32,572 nucleotides of DNA from Myxococcota bacterium (GCA_023150835.1 JAKLKB010000069.1:1-32572); one strand, 5' to 3'; counted from the stretch's first letter, positions 15,995 through 26,058 are shown. Numbers and translations: made by a program. Notes: generated by a model not told the origin, from the letters alone.

Positions 15995-16165
15995 ACGCCT
16001 GCTCAACAATTCAACACATCGCTGCCTAATCTCCAAACATTTGTTTTGTCTTGATTTTTTGCGGGGGTGCTTGTGTGTGTTGGTGCTTCCGAGTAGCGTA
16101 TCGGGCGAAGTGGCTGATATCCCGAGAAGATGGGCAAAAAAAGCCAAAAAGCGGAGGGTTTGTTA

Positions 16166-17689
16166 ATGAAGCGTATCAAATTGGTGCTGTTTTGGGCCGC
16201 CGCCATCGCGTTGGTGGGCATCCTGATCTGGCAGTGGCGCAAGCCTGAGTCCAAGTCCAAGCGCGGACGTCGCGGAGGGAGTGTCGTCGTCGAAGTGGCC
16301 GACATCAAGCAAGGCGAGATCGTCGACGAGGGCCAATACATCGGCTCGTTGCTACCGCGTTATCAGTACACCGTAGCTCCGCAGATCGGCGGACGCCTCA
16401 GTCTGTTGAAGGTGCGCGTGGGCGACCAAGTGACGCCCAACCAACTGCTCGCAACCATCGAAAACAACGAAGTGATCCAACAAGTCGAGCAAGCTCTCGC
16501 CGAAGTCCGCGTCGCCAACGCCCAAGTGGACGAGCAAAAAAGCCGCTTGTCACGCGCCCACAAAGAATACCAACGAACAAGAGAACTGAGCCAAAAAAAG
16601 CTGGTCTCCCAAACCGACCGAGAAGCCGCTGAATCCAACTACAGGATCGAAGCAGCCAAGCTCAAAGTCGCGGAAGCGACACTGTCTCAAAAAAGTGCGC
16701 TGTTGCGTGCAGCCCGCGTCCGCTTGTCTTACACCCGCATCACTGCCCAATGGGTTCGCCGCCCACTCAGTTTACAGCAGCGCCGCGAATTGATGGAGGC
16801 AAGCGAACGGTTGGAAAGCAAAGAAGAAGCCAAAGCAGAAAACAAAGAAAACGGAATAGCGAAAAAAGAACCGAAAAAAAGTAAAAAGAAAGCCTCAAAA
16901 AAGGCATCCAAAAAAGCCTCAAAAAAATCTCCTGCGGCCTCCGTCAATCAAAAAAAGAACAGCAAAAACAACAAAAACAACGCAACGGCCAAGGCCGAAG
17001 AAAGCGATGGCTTTCGCTTGGTTGGTGAGCGTCTTGTGGATGAAGGGTCGCTGGTACAGCCGAATGCACCGATGCTGACATTGCTCGATATCCGATCTGT
17101 GATCGCCGTGATCTATGTGACAGAGAAAGACTACATCCGACTTCGTGTTGGGCAACCCGCGCACGCAACGACCTACGTCTACAAGAACCGCAGCTTTACA
17201 GGGCGCGTCGCCCGTGTCGCTCCATTGCTCAAAGATACATCACGCCTCGCCCGCGTCGAGATCGAGATCCCCAACCAAGATCTTTCACTCAAACCCGGGA
17301 TGTTTGTGCGGCTGCGCGTCGAATATGCCCGTCATACCAAAGCCACGCTCGTTCCTCGCATCGCACTGGTGCAACGTGAAACAGGTTTAGGTGTTTTTCG
17401 CATCGATCCAAAGAAAAAAACGGCGCACTTTATCCCTGTTCAATTGGGCGTCCAAACCCCCCAATTCAGCCAGTTATTGACGCCGCTGACGGGCCAAGTG
17501 GTCACGATGGGTTATCACTTGTTGCGCGAAGGCTCCAAGATCCAACTCGCCTCGGAAGTGGCCAAGCAAGGCAAAAAAGGCGGTAAGGGCAGTAAAAAAA
17601 GCAGAAAAGGCGGTAAAAAAGACGGAAAAGACACCGGGCAAGACAAACGCCAAAAAGACGGATCCAACCGCCCGCAAAAAGGAGGCTGA
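16166..17689 (+). CDS. RND efflux periplasmic adaptor (membrane fusion protein) with Lys-rich insert
   Basis: A 507-residue protein. The ATG at 16166 follows GGAGG at 8 nt; the frame is open from 16130. Residues 5-22 are a membrane anchor. Residues about 65-105 form the first half of the lipoyl/barrel-sandwich domain (VAPQIGGRLSLLKVRVGDQV), and 105-190 an alpha-hairpin. After YTRITA (to residue 194) a block of about 88 residues rich in Lys, Ala, Ser and Asn interrupts the barrel, which resumes as DGFRLVGERLVDEGSLV near residue 282. A beta-barrel domain follows (IAVIYVTEKDYIRLRVGQPA), then a membrane-proximal domain and a Lys/Gly-rich tail from about residue 455. Adaptors link an inner-membrane RND pump to an outer-membrane channel. 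The pump gene follows after 2 bp. No TolC-like gene is adjacent. The insert and tail are unusual for the family. Confidence 0.92.
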   Translation: MKRIKLVLFWAAAIALVGILIWQWRKPESKSKRGRRGGSVVVEVADIKQGEIVDEGQYIGSLLPRYQYTVAPQIGGRLSLLKVRVGDQVTPNQLLATIENNEVIQQVEQALAEVRVANAQVDEQKSRLSRAHKEYQRTRELSQKKLVSQTDREAAESNYRIEAAKLKVAEATLSQKSALLRAARVRLSYTRITAQWVRRPLSLQQRRELMEASERLESKEEAKAENKENGIAKKEPKKSKKKASKKASKKASKKSPAASVNQKKNSKNNKNNATAKAEESDGFRLVGERLVDEGSLVQPNAPMLTLLDIRSVIAVIYVTEKDYIRLRVGQPAHATTYVYKNRSFTGRVARVAPLLKDTSRLARVEIEIPNQDLSLKPGMFVRLRVEYARHTKATLVPRIALVQRETGLGVFRIDPKKKTAHFIPVQLGVQTPQFSQLLTPLTGQVVTMGYHLLREGSKIQLASEVAKQGKKGGKGSKKSRKGGKKDGKDTGQDKRQKDGSNRPQKGG

Positions 17690-17691
17690 GT

Positions 17692-20600
17692 ATGTCGCTC
17701 GCAGGTCTTTCGGTTCGCCGTCCAGTTCTGGTGTCCATGGTGACCTTGATCGCCGTGTTGCTTGGCGGGGTGGCCTTTTTTCGCCTTCCAGTAGACTTGA
17801 TGCCTGACGTGAGCTTTCCAACGCTCTCGGTGTCTTCGACGTATGAAAACGCAAGCCCCGAAGAGATCGAGCAATTGCTAACACGCCCTCTCGAAGAAGC
17901 CTTGAATGCCGTTCCCGGGGTTCAAGAAGTCTCCTCTGTTTCAATGGAAGGGAACTGCCAGATCCGTGTGACTTTTTCTTGGGGGATCGATCTCGAAGCA
18001 GCCGCCAACGATATACGAGATCGGATGGATCGGGTAATCGCAAAACTGCCCGAGCAAGCGACGCGCCCGACCATGCGCAAGTTTGACCCTGCCAGCCAAC
18101 CGATCCTGATCCTTGGCGTCTCAAGCGAGATCCCGATGATGCAAGCCAAACGCATCATCGAAGATCAAGTCAAACAACGCATCGAGCGAGTCCCCGGGGT
18201 CGCTTCCCTTGATATCCTTGGAGGCGATGAGCGCGAAGTCCATGTGGATATCTACACAGGCAAGATGCGTTCGCTTGGCTTGTCTCTCGATCAATTGCTG
18301 CAACGCCTGAAAGCCGAGAACTTAAATTCGCCCGCAGGACCGATCGAACGTGGAAATATTGAGGTCAACCTTCGTACGGTCGGGCAATATCAAAAACTCG
18401 AAGACCTTGAAAATACGGTGGTGTTTGTGCGCGATGGCGCACCGATCTATCTCAAGACGATCGCTCGCGTTTCCGACACGCGAAAAAAGCGCGCCCAAGT
18501 CGTGCGCGTCGATCGCAAACCCGGCATCCGCCTTGCGATCCAAAAACAAGCAGGGACCAACACCGTCGAAGTAGCGCGGCGCGTCTTAAAAGAACTCGAA
18601 GGCGTCAACCGCGATATCACGGCCCTATCGATCATCCCGATCACCGACAACTCCAAGTACATCGAACGCTCGATTAACAACATCGGAGAGTCCGTGTACT
18701 CGGGGGGCTTGTTGGCTGTTCTGGTGATCCTGTTATTTTTAAGAAACTTTCGCAGCACCATCGTTATCGCACTCTCGATCCCGATCTCGATTATTTGTAC
18801 CTTTGCGCTGGTGTATTTTGCGGGGTACACGCTGAACTTGATGACGCTTGGTGGATTGGCCCTTGGTGTCGGGATGTTGGTGGACAACTCGATCGTTGTT
18901 CTCGAAAATATCTACCGCCATCGCGAAGAAGGCGCATCGCCTATAGATGCGGCGATCCGAGGAGGCGATGAACTCACCGCCTCGGTTATCGCAAGCACAC
19001 TGACCACATTGGTGGTGTTTTTGCCGCTGATCTTTGCACGAGGCGTCTCGGGAGCCTTGTTTAAGCAACTTGCTTATGTGGTTGCCTTTGCGCTGGTTTG
19101 TTCGTTGGTGGTGGCGTTGACCTTGGTTCCGATGTTTGCGGCTCGCTTGTTGACGCAGGATGCCGACGCCCCAAAAGATCCGAAAAGCTGGAGTGTTCGG
19201 CTTTTTGCATTAAGCGAAAAAGTTTTAACAAGCATCGAGTCTTGGTATGGAAGAAGCCTTGGAAAAACCCTGAGCGCTCCCGGGACACTAATGGGCTCGG
19301 TGTTGTTGATGATGTTGGCGTCTTTGTTGTGCTTGAGGGGGATTGGTTTTGAGTTGATGCCCGCAGCCGACGAAGGCGAACTTCGGTTGAGTATCAAGAT
19401 GGAGCCCGGGATCCGCATCCCGATCATCGAAGAAAAAGTGCGGCAACTCGAAGAGATCGTGGCCAAGCGCGTTCCCGAACTGGTGAATATGGAGACACGA
19501 GTCGGCGGTGGGGGTTGGCGCGGGGGTGGAACCAACACGGGCGAGATCCGCATGGTGTTGTCACCACGCACGCAGCGCAAACGCTCATCGGAACAAGTGG
19601 CGGCCTCCTTGCTCCGAGATGTACAGAAGATCCCGGGGTTGACGGTGCGCGTGCGCGTCAGCAAAGGTCTGTTTGTGCTTCAACGTGCGATGGGCGGAGG
19701 TGATGAAAAGATCCAGCTTGAGGTGCGAGGATTTGACCTGAAAAAGACCAGCGAGATCGCCCGCAAGATCCAAGCGCTTGCAGAAGATATCCCGGGAGTG
19801 ACAGACGCACAGCTTAGTCAAACCGCCGAGTCGACCAATCCCGAACGATTCTTACAGATCGATCGCCAAAAAGCAGGCGAATTGAACCTGAGTGTCACAC
19901 AGATCGCCAACCTTCTCCAGACCGTATTCACAGGAACTGTCGTAGGCTACTACCGCGAAGACGGAAAAGAATATCCGATTCGTGTGCAGTTTCGCGATGC
20001 AAACAAGCTGTCGCTCGCCGAGATCGAGACCTTGACGCTCACAAGCAGCACCAACCAAGTCGTGCAGCTAGGAAGCATCTTGCGCAGCGAAAGCCGCCAA
20101 GGTCCCGGGCGGATCGAGCGGCGCGCCCAACAGCGCATCGTGACGCTCGCTGTCAACGTCGTCGGGCGCGACAACAGCGCGGTCGTCGAAGAACTTCGCC
20201 GCGCTATCGACACCCTGCCCAAACAGCCGGGGGTGTACGTTGCTTTTACAGGCGATCTAGAAGAGCAACAAAAAGCCTTTGTGGAGCTGATCTTTAGTAT
20301 CCTTCTGTCGCTGCTTTTGGTGTACATGGTGATGGCCAGTTTGTACGAAAACTTCTCTGATCCCTTTATCGTCATGGGTTCGGTTCCGTTGGCGGCCATC
20401 GGTGTGCTGGTCACGCTGTATTTGACCGATACTACGCTGAATATGCAGTCGATGATCGGTTGTATGATGCTCGGCGGGATCGTGGTCAACAACGCCATCC
20501 TCCTAGTGGACACCAGCAACCAGATGCGCCAAGAACACCCAAATATCGGCCTCAGCACCGTCCTTCAAGATGCTGCCACGCGCCGCTTGCGCCCGATCTT

Positions 20601-20799
20601 GATGACCTCGCTCACCACGATCCTTGGTCTGTTGCCGATGGCGATCGGTGCAGGAGAAGGCGGCGAGGCCCAAGCGCCCCTTGCACGCGCCGTGATCGGC
20701 GGCCTCTTGAGTTCAACGATCATCACACTCTACTTTGTTCCTGCCTTCTACCAACTCTATTACCAACGATTCTCCGCCCCCACCCCACCAAGCGCATAA
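17692..20799 (+). CDS. RND-family efflux transporter permease (HAE1/AcrB-type)
   Basis: A 1035-residue protein, standard length for the family, with ATG preceded by GGAGG inside the adaptor's 3' end. The N-terminus [38 protein letters not shown] is the classic TM1 and first periplasmic entry. Two repeats of the RND layout are visible: TM2-6 around residues 335-475 and TM8-12 around 865-1025, with large periplasmic loops between. TM4 reads [24 protein letters not shown]; the usual Asp pair of AcrB (407/408) is here Asp-Asn, a variant also common in other RND subgroups. The second-half counterpart is [18 protein letters not shown]. These pumps use the proton gradient to export drugs, bile-like compounds, lipids or metabolites. 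Start and stop overlap tightly with the adaptor, so the two are one operon. The substrate is unknown. Confidence 0.96.
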   Translation: MSLAGLSVRRPVLVSMVTLIAVLLGGVAFFRLPVDLMPDVSFPTLSVSSTYENASPEEIEQLLTRPLEEALNAVPGVQEVSSVSMEGNCQIRVTFSWGIDLEAAANDIRDRMDRVIAKLPEQATRPTMRKFDPASQPILILGVSSEIPMMQAKRIIEDQVKQRIERVPGVASLDILGGDEREVHVDIYTGKMRSLGLSLDQLLQRLKAENLNSPAGPIERGNIEVNLRTVGQYQKLEDLENTVVFVRDGAPIYLKTIARVSDTRKKRAQVVRVDRKPGIRLAIQKQAGTNTVEVARRVLKELEGVNRDITALSIIPITDNSKYIERSINNIGESVYSGGLLAVLVILLFLRNFRSTIVIALSIPISIICTFALVYFAGYTLNLMTLGGLALGVGMLVDNSIVVLENIYRHREEGASPIDAAIRGGDELTASVIASTLTTLVVFLPLIFARGVSGALFKQLAYVVAFALVCSLVVALTLVPMFAARLLTQDADAPKDPKSWSVRLFALSEKVLTSIESWYGRSLGKTLSAPGTLMGSVLLMMLASLLCLRGIGFELMPAADEGELRLSIKMEPGIRIPIIEEKVRQLEEIVAKRVPELVNMETRVGGGGWRGGGTNTGEIRMVLSPRTQRKRSSEQVAASLLRDVQKIPGLTVRVRVSKGLFVLQRAMGGGDEKIQLEVRGFDLKKTSEIARKIQALAEDIPGVTDAQLSQTAESTNPERFLQIDRQKAGELNLSVTQIANLLQTVFTGTVVGYYREDGKEYPIRVQFRDANKLSLAEIETLTLTSSTNQVVQLGSILRSESRQGPGRIERRAQQRIVTLAVNVVGRDNSAVVEELRRAIDTLPKQPGVYVAFTGDLEEQQKAFVELIFSILLSLLLVYMVMASLYENFSDPFIVMGSVPLAAIGVLVTLYLTDTTLNMQSMIGCMMLGGIVVNNAILLVDTSNQMRQEHPNIGLSTVLQDAATRRLRPILMTSLTTILGLLPMAIGAGEGGEAQAPLARAVIGGLLSSTIITLYFVPAFYQLYYQRFSAPTPPSA

Positions 20800-20919
20800 C
20801 AACGAAATCCGAGAGAAGTGTGCATGAAGGGAGGGTGCGCTCTGCTGTAGACGCCCTGTCCTTGGGCAGCCACATCTTGCCCCTACATCTTTCGTGTACG
20901 CGATGAGCGGATTTCGTAT
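20800..20919 (-). repeat. Dispersed repeat family B copy (inverted)
   Basis: A 120-bp element with inverted ends AACGAAATCCG and CGGATTTCGTAT and the core GGGCAGCCACATCTTGCCCC, in the opposite orientation to the 26059 copy. It begins directly at the last base of the pump stop codon region, so the pump mRNA must read into it. The rest of the gap to 21043 shows nothing further. Confidence 0.85.
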
Positions 20920-21043
20920 GGCTCCTCTTCGCACAAGGCTACCGCCCGAAAGTATCGCATTCGTATCACGCCCTAGCCCGAAAGCCTTGTGTGGAGTAGA
21001 GTGGCAGGGGAAGCTACGTGTTGGCTTGGAATGGAGGTGATTC

Positions 21044-23272
21044 ATGCAAAAGGCGCGATGGTTCGGGGTGTTTCTGTGTGTATGGGTTTGGACCCAATAC
21101 TCAGTTCAGGCGTGGGGCTATGGCGAAGACAAAGGGGCTTATCCCAACGTACAAGAGCGGATCAATCACTATCTGGTCAACCGCGCTCGCGTCGATCCGA
21201 ACCCTTACAAGGGGCAAAGCGACACCCAAACCTACACCATCCCCTACCGACCGCCCTATCGCTGGCACGAAAAACTCAACCACGTAGCGCGCTTTCAGGC
21301 GCAACACATCGGCGGTTATATGGGCGCAGGAAAAAACAGCGGCAAAGGCTGTTGGTGTAGTGACCACAGCTCTTGTTGCAAGCTGGGGGTAGTCAACAAC
21401 GAAGTCCAATGCACCGATGCCAACTGGGCTTGTGGTGCGACCACATGGGGAGCGCGTTGCCAGCTTTTTGGTGTGGGCTGTTCGGGCGAGAATATGTATT
21501 CTGGGGCGGGTGGGATATCTTCTTTTAAAGCGTGGGCGAATTCGTCAGGCCACTGGAAAAATATGATGGGCGGCTCGACTCACCTCGGCGTGGGGATCGC
21601 GAGTGGATCGGTCCAAAACTTCAGCGGCGGGGATCGTGGAACCTTTCCATTGTTTTCGGGGATGCACTTCAAGGAAACGGCGGCTTCCACAGGCCAGACA
21701 ACGACCTTTGGGATCGTCTTTTATCACGCCACCGAGGCCGTCGCGATCAGTCGCGTCGTATTTGCCAACGAATGCTACACAATGTACCGAAAACACGGCG
21801 TGGATGACAAACACGGAGCCTTTGAAACACAGCTTATTCTTCCATCCACAGGCTGCCAACGTTATGTGTTTCATGTACAAACCACCACAGGCCAGAGTTA
21901 TACGTATCCAAGCACAGGCTCTTTCGCGTTCAACGACGACGAGAAGTCTTGCCCATTTTGGTCCTCTCAAGCCCTCACACTGCCTGCCGCCTGCCAACAA
22001 GTCCCGCCGCCTTGTCAAGAGGGCGCAACACAGCCCTGTTATCCGGGGCCTGCGACGATCGCCGATGTAGGGATCTGCAAAAAAGGAACGCAAGTTTGCA
22101 AGGGCGGTCGATGGGGGGCTTGCACAGGCTTTGTGGCTCCAAGCAACGAGGTATGCGGAGACAACCTCGACAACAACTGCAACGGACAAGTCGACGAAAA
22201 TCCGCCATGCGAGTGCAAAACACAAGGCGAAAAGCGTAACTGTTATACAGGCCCCCCAAATACCCGAGGCATCGGCATCTGCAAAGATGGAACGCAAACC
22301 TGTTCCAACTTTCGTTGGGGAGCTTGCAGTGGAGAAACCAAGCCGCTGGCAACGGATTATTGCGGAAACAGCAAAGACGACAACTGCGACGGAACGGTCG
22401 ATGACGGATGTACGGGCTGCACAGATGGAGACAAGCGCCCTTGCGTCGATGGAGCCCCAACCAACGTGATCGGGATCGGCGAATGCAAGCCGGGCAGCCA
22501 GACCTGCACAGGCGGCGCATGGGGTCTTTGCCAAGGCATCACGCTGCCCAAGACAGAAGTCTGCAACGACAACAAAGACAACAACTGCAACGGCGTCCTC
22601 GATGAAAACTGCGCTTGCACCAAACAAGGCGAGACACGGCCTTGTTATGGGGGTCTTCCCAAGACCCAAGGCGTGGGGCCGTGTAAAGCGGGCGTACAAA
22701 CCTGCAATTCCCGATGGAGCACGTGCCAAGGACAAGTGCTCCCACGCAGCGAGATCTGCGGCAACCAAATCGACGACGACTGCGACGGCGTAATCGACAA
22801 CGGCTGCCCCACCGAGCCGACCACCGAAGTCACCACCGAACCCCAAAAAGAAGCCGCCACCGAGCCGATCGCGGAGCCTCCGCAAGAAAGCGTAGACGCG
22901 GATGCTTCCCCCCAAGAATCGGCTCCTTCCGACGAGACCACCCTCAACGACACCCTGCCGCTGCCCGATCCTGTGTCGGCGGAAGAAGACACCGAATCGC
23001 CACAACAAGACCAACCTCCACAAGACAACGGATCCGCTGACACGACGCAAACAACCGATACAACGCAACAAGACGCCTCCACAAACGAGGCCCCGTCCTC
23101 TGATCAAGGCGTACCCTCCGCTGGTTGTGGATGTCAAACATCGCCCTCTTCGTTTTCTTGGTTTACGTTGTGCCTACTGCTAGTTCTGTTTCGGCGTCGC
23201 GGCTTGCGTAGAAAGACCAAAACCAACAACCCAACGAACTCCAATCCACCCATCGGGACTTTCACGGCTTGA
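21044..23272 (+). CDS. Secreted CAP/SCP-domain protein with MopE-type repeats and MYXO-CTERM-like tail
   Basis: A 742-residue protein; the ATG follows GGAGG at 6 nt. A signal peptide ends near VQA (residue 23). Residues about 36-230 are a CAP (SCP/PR1) domain: ERINHYLVNRARVDPNPY, SGENMYSG with Glu149, and SGHWKNMM with His170; extra Cys residues form a CWC-CC loop. Residues about 324-600 hold four copies of a module: a C-x(4-8)-CY-GP/G-G...GxCK-GxQ-C block, then the MopE putative metal-binding motif (E-x-CGDNLDNNCNG-x-DE type). A Pro/Glu/Thr/Gln linker follows, then a tail from residue 694: GCGC, a hydrophobic stretch FTLCLLLVLF and RRRGLRRK, as in MYXO-CTERM sorting signals. An extra 19 residues follow the Arg cluster. 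CAP proteins have varied, often lipid- or protease-related roles. The 3' end overlaps the protease gene by 139 bp. Confidence 0.92.
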   Translation: MQKARWFGVFLCVWVWTQYSVQAWGYGEDKGAYPNVQERINHYLVNRARVDPNPYKGQSDTQTYTIPYRPPYRWHEKLNHVARFQAQHIGGYMGAGKNSGKGCWCSDHSSCCKLGVVNNEVQCTDANWACGATTWGARCQLFGVGCSGENMYSGAGGISSFKAWANSSGHWKNMMGGSTHLGVGIASGSVQNFSGGDRGTFPLFSGMHFKETAASTGQTTTFGIVFYHATEAVAISRVVFANECYTMYRKHGVDDKHGAFETQLILPSTGCQRYVFHVQTTTGQSYTYPSTGSFAFNDDEKSCPFWSSQALTLPAACQQVPPPCQEGATQPCYPGPATIADVGICKKGTQVCKGGRWGACTGFVAPSNEVCGDNLDNNCNGQVDENPPCECKTQGEKRNCYTGPPNTRGIGICKDGTQTCSNFRWGACSGETKPLATDYCGNSKDDNCDGTVDDGCTGCTDGDKRPCVDGAPTNVIGIGECKPGSQTCTGGAWGLCQGITLPKTEVCNDNKDNNCNGVLDENCACTKQGETRPCYGGLPKTQGVGPCKAGVQTCNSRWSTCQGQVLPRSEICGNQIDDDCDGVIDNGCPTEPTTEVTTEPQKEAATEPIAEPPQESVDADASPQESAPSDETTLNDTLPLPDPVSAEEDTESPQQDQPPQDNGSADTTQTTDTTQQDASTNEAPSSDQGVPSAGCGCQTSPSSFSWFTLCLLLVLFRRRGLRRKTKTNNPTNSNPPIGTFTA

Positions 23273-25731
23273 CAGCCTGCACGTTGAACTTGAGTCGGAC
23301 AATTCGCTCCTTCGCAAAGCGGTTGTGTAGAAGAGCAAGCGTTGTCTTTCCCGCAAGTGGCGGGTTGGAGGGCTTTTGATGTTTCAAGCCACGAAGTCAT
23401 CCCACCCTCTTGACAAACGCCTTGGTAACAAAGCGCTCCCTCCGAACAACCGCAATCTGTCGGGCAACTCTCGCAATCTTCGCCATAGGTACAGACGCCA
23501 TCCCCGCAGCGCGGCCCCTGCTCTTTTTGCAAACAGTAGCCCAAGCCGCCCGCTAAACCGCCTTGACAATGTTTTCCCTGCGGGCATCCATGCACCGTAG
23601 AGCACCCACAATACCCTTCTCCAACCCGTTCTCCCGCGATCACACAAGCCCCGCCTGTTTGTGCGCACCCGTCCGACGCTCCCCAAACACACGGTTCCAA
23701 GCACAACGAGCCTCGGCTGGTCGTCGCGCATTTGAGTCCTTGCGCGCATCCATACAATCCCCCACACGTTTCTCCGACTTCGCGGGGGCGGCGACAAACA
23801 CAGGCGAGACTATTGACATGGCAATCAACCTCTTTGTTTGCGTCTTTGCAGACGCTGCCTGCCAAACAGCCCACTTCGCCAAGAGACGGCGGCGGCGGCG
23901 CACAAGCTCCCAGTTCTTTGCGAAAGACACGTCGAAACAGATCTTTTTCGCAATGGCCTGTCTTACAGTCTTTGTCTTGATTGCATACGCAAGATCTTCC
24001 AACTCCTTTGATCTCAGCGCAACGCCCGCCTTGCGAACAATCCTGATCTGAGATACAGGTTTGTGCGAAACAAATAGGTGTCTGGTATCCCGCAACTTCG
24101 CGACAAAAACCGCCCAAAGCACAAGCCCCGTCTCGACAAAACGATCCCGGGATCCCCAACGATCGCTCCATCTCCTTTTTTGCAGGCAAGCCACACAACC
24201 GCTGGCAGATACGTTGGTTGTTGTGATCGTAAGCGCAGCGCAAACCGGGAGAACAAGGATGTTGATCGTCACAAGGCTGATCCAAATCTCGCCCTTTGCT
24301 GCGCTCGCAACGCCCAAAGCGACAGATCTGTGTGGCGGGGCAATCCCGATCGCTTTGGCAGCCGCACATCCCGTCGTTGGGTACACAAGAACGCCCACCC
24401 GCGATATCTTGGCAGCGAAAGCCCATCGGGCAATAAACATCTGCAACGCAATCCTGCAAACAGCGGGATGCTTCTTTGCCCAAACGCACGCACCGCTGCC
24501 CAACACCACACACTCCCCCTTCGCACGCTGCACACACCCCGACTTGAACGCTTAGAACGGGTGCAACACAACGCCCTTTCTCGCATCGCTCAACCGCACC
24601 ACAATCTGCATCTTTCTTACATACTTCTTCTTTACATAAGCCAGATATAGGGATACATTGGCGAACGCCGAAAAGCACACCACAAGCATAGTCTCGCGGA
24701 CACTCGTCTGCACCGCCGCAAGCCTGCAAACAACGCCGTCCTTCCGCCATGCGCGCACAGAGATTGCTGCCGCCACCACACTGCTGCGAGACACTACAAG
24801 GCCGACACAACGAAGGATGCGGAGCATCCATCACAAGCTCACAACGCCCCTGCGCGCAACGTGCGCCCGCGCCACATTCCGCATCTTGCTTGCAGGGTAG
24901 AACGGATTGCGCTTGCGTTTGCGTGATCCACGCTCGGTAAGTGTCGACACGAAACGCCACAGATGTCCCGTCACAACGAGCCTGCCCCCACTCGGTTCGT
25001 GTTCCCATCCCGTACGAAGCCACCGCGACCACTCGCCATCCGCCCTTTTCTTCCAACAAAACGCTACCACCCGAATCCCCATGACATGCACTTTTTCCCA
25101 CAGCATACCCCTCCAATCGATCCGAGGAAAGCTGTGTCATCGGCAAGAAGATCTCGTATCTTCGCAACGCATGAACTGGAAAAGGTTCCGTTTGCAACCA
25201 ACCAAACCCGATCCACCGCGTCTGCGTCCCCAACGCCACCCCATCCAACGAGCGAGACGACAACAACAACGGCGGTGTGTGCCGCACCATACGCTCCAAA
25301 AACAACAAGCCGATATCGTCTTGTGGGATCTTTCCGTCTTCGGCTGACCACGTCGGATAATTCACCGCCTTTTTCACCCGATAAAAAGCCTCCACACTCT
25401 CCTCGCCGACGTGTACACTCACCCGCCACTCCACCACATTTCCTGCTTTGTGCAAGCGCTGAACTTCTTCTGCGCAATGCGCTGCCGTCAGGATCGTTCT
25501 CGCTTCGATCAATGTACCCGAGCAAAAAGCCTGTTGGCGATGAACCACCAAAGCCCCCACCGCTTGATGCTCTCGTTCAAGCGTTCCTCCCAACAACCCA
25601 AACGATCGCTGCGCGGGTTCGCCCTCTTCCACCAAGGCCGAGCACCCCATCTGAAGCCCGATCGCACACCACAACCATGCCCAACACGCAAAAGTACCCA
25701 TGCGTCTCATGACACTTTTTGTACGCCCCAT
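23134..25731 (-). CDS. Trypsin-like (S1) serine protease with Dickkopf-like Cys modules and C-terminal sorting-like tail
   Basis: An 865-residue protein. The start at 25731 has a weak AAGAGA site; ATG at 25710 or 25701 is possible. The N-terminal signal ends around QMGC (Cys30), a poor lipobox, so lipidation is uncertain. Residues 48-272 are an S1 protease with intact triad: His85 in LTAAHC, Asp139 in QDDIGLL and Ser220 in CHGDSGG. Residues about 280-800 hold many Cys modules of the C-x3-D-x-(D/E)CG...C-x3-(G)RC type, resembling Dickkopf N-terminal modules found in myxobacterial exported proteins, ending with a CGDGVCTYGEDCESCPTDCGC block. The tail has Cys820, a hydrophobic LEFVGLLVLVFL and RKPRRR, then 18 extra residues. 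It is probably a surface-anchored protease. It converges on, and overlaps, the CAP/MopE gene. Confidence 0.92.
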   Translation of the reverse strand: MGRTKSVMRRMGTFACWAWLWCAIGLQMGCSALVEEGEPAQRSFGLLGGTLEREHQAVGALVVHRQQAFCSGTLIEARTILTAAHCAEEVQRLHKAGNVVEWRVSVHVGEESVEAFYRVKKAVNYPTWSAEDGKIPQDDIGLLFLERMVRHTPPLLLSSRSLDGVALGTQTRWIGFGWLQTEPFPVHALRRYEIFLPMTQLSSDRLEGYAVGKSACHGDSGGSVLLEEKGGWRVVAVASYGMGTRTEWGQARCDGTSVAFRVDTYRAWITQTQAQSVLPCKQDAECGAGARCAQGRCELVMDAPHPSLCRPCSVSQQCGGGSNLCARMAEGRRCLQACGGADECPRDYACGVLFGVRQCIPISGLCKEEVCKKDADCGAVERCEKGRCVAPVLSVQVGVCAACEGGVCGVGQRCVRLGKEASRCLQDCVADVYCPMGFRCQDIAGGRSCVPNDGMCGCQSDRDCPATQICRFGRCERSKGRDLDQPCDDQHPCSPGLRCAYDHNNQRICQRLCGLPAKKEMERSLGIPGSFCRDGACALGGFCREVAGYQTPICFAQTCISDQDCSQGGRCAEIKGVGRSCVCNQDKDCKTGHCEKDLFRRVFRKELGACAPPPPSLGEVGCLAGSVCKDANKEVDCHVNSLACVCRRPREVGETCGGLYGCAQGLKCATTSRGSLCLEPCVWGASDGCAQTGGACVIAGERVGEGYCGCSTVHGCPQGKHCQGGLAGGLGYCLQKEQGPRCGDGVCTYGEDCESCPTDCGCSEGALCYQGVCQEGGMTSWLETSKALQPATCGKDNACSSTQPLCEGANCPTQVQRAGCQAVKVPMGGLEFVGLLVLVFLRKPRRRNRTSSRHNVNQENEEGDV

Positions 25732-25801
25732 GACGCAATTCTCTTTCTACGCTTTTTTGCGATTTTTGACTGGATAGAGGCCCCTTGCCGACGCGGGTTT
25801 T

Positions 25802-25925
25802 GTGGGGTTTGACCCCACACCCCACAAGGGAGCTTTGCCCCCTTGACCCCGTATCGGCGGGGTGATCATTGGTTTTTCAAACAAACACCTCTGCCGCTTG
25901 AAGTGTCACGAACACGGCTTTTTTT
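25802..25925 (+). repeat. Dispersed repeat family A, copy 4
   Basis: A 124-bp copy: TGGGGTTTGACCCCACACCC, the central arm pair CAAGGGAGC and GCCCCCTTG, then GACCCCGTATCGGCGG, GGTTTTTCAAACAAAC, and the CGAACACGGC end with a T-run. It starts about 70 bp upstream of the protease start, pointing away from it, and may lie in that gene's leader or promoter region. Confidence 0.88.
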
Positions 25926-25930
25926 GGCTA

Positions 25931-26019
25931 CTGCGTAATACGAATAGGACTTACGCAGTTCGATACGAAAAAGGCCCCTGTTCGGGCGCGGGCGGTTCGC
26001 GAACCGCCCCTACAACAGG
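25931..26019. repeat. Nested inverted repeats between family A and family B copies
   Basis: Two perfect inverted repeats lie in series. CTGCGTAA (25931-25938) pairs with TTACGCAG (25951-25958). A 20-nt perfect palindrome built from GGGCGGTTCG and its complement lies at 25990-26009, with outer arms CCTGTT (25977-25982) and AACAGG (26014-26019). The second resembles the family B core (ends CCCCTAC). These may be remains of further small mobile elements. Confidence 0.75.
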
Positions 26020-26058
26020 TTGAGTCTTCACGGTTTCCTTTTTCAACCGCGTCACTCC

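Noticed and set aside
21545-23137. 530-codon antisense frame opposite the CAP/MopE gene
   Set aside because: It is a shadow of a Cys/Asp/Gly-rich coding strand with no ribosome site or domain; the sense frame has clear CAP and MopE motifs.
23640-24533. 297-codon frame within the protease gene on the same strand in another frame
   Set aside because: The protease frame has an intact catalytic triad and ordered Cys modules; this frame has none and no start site.
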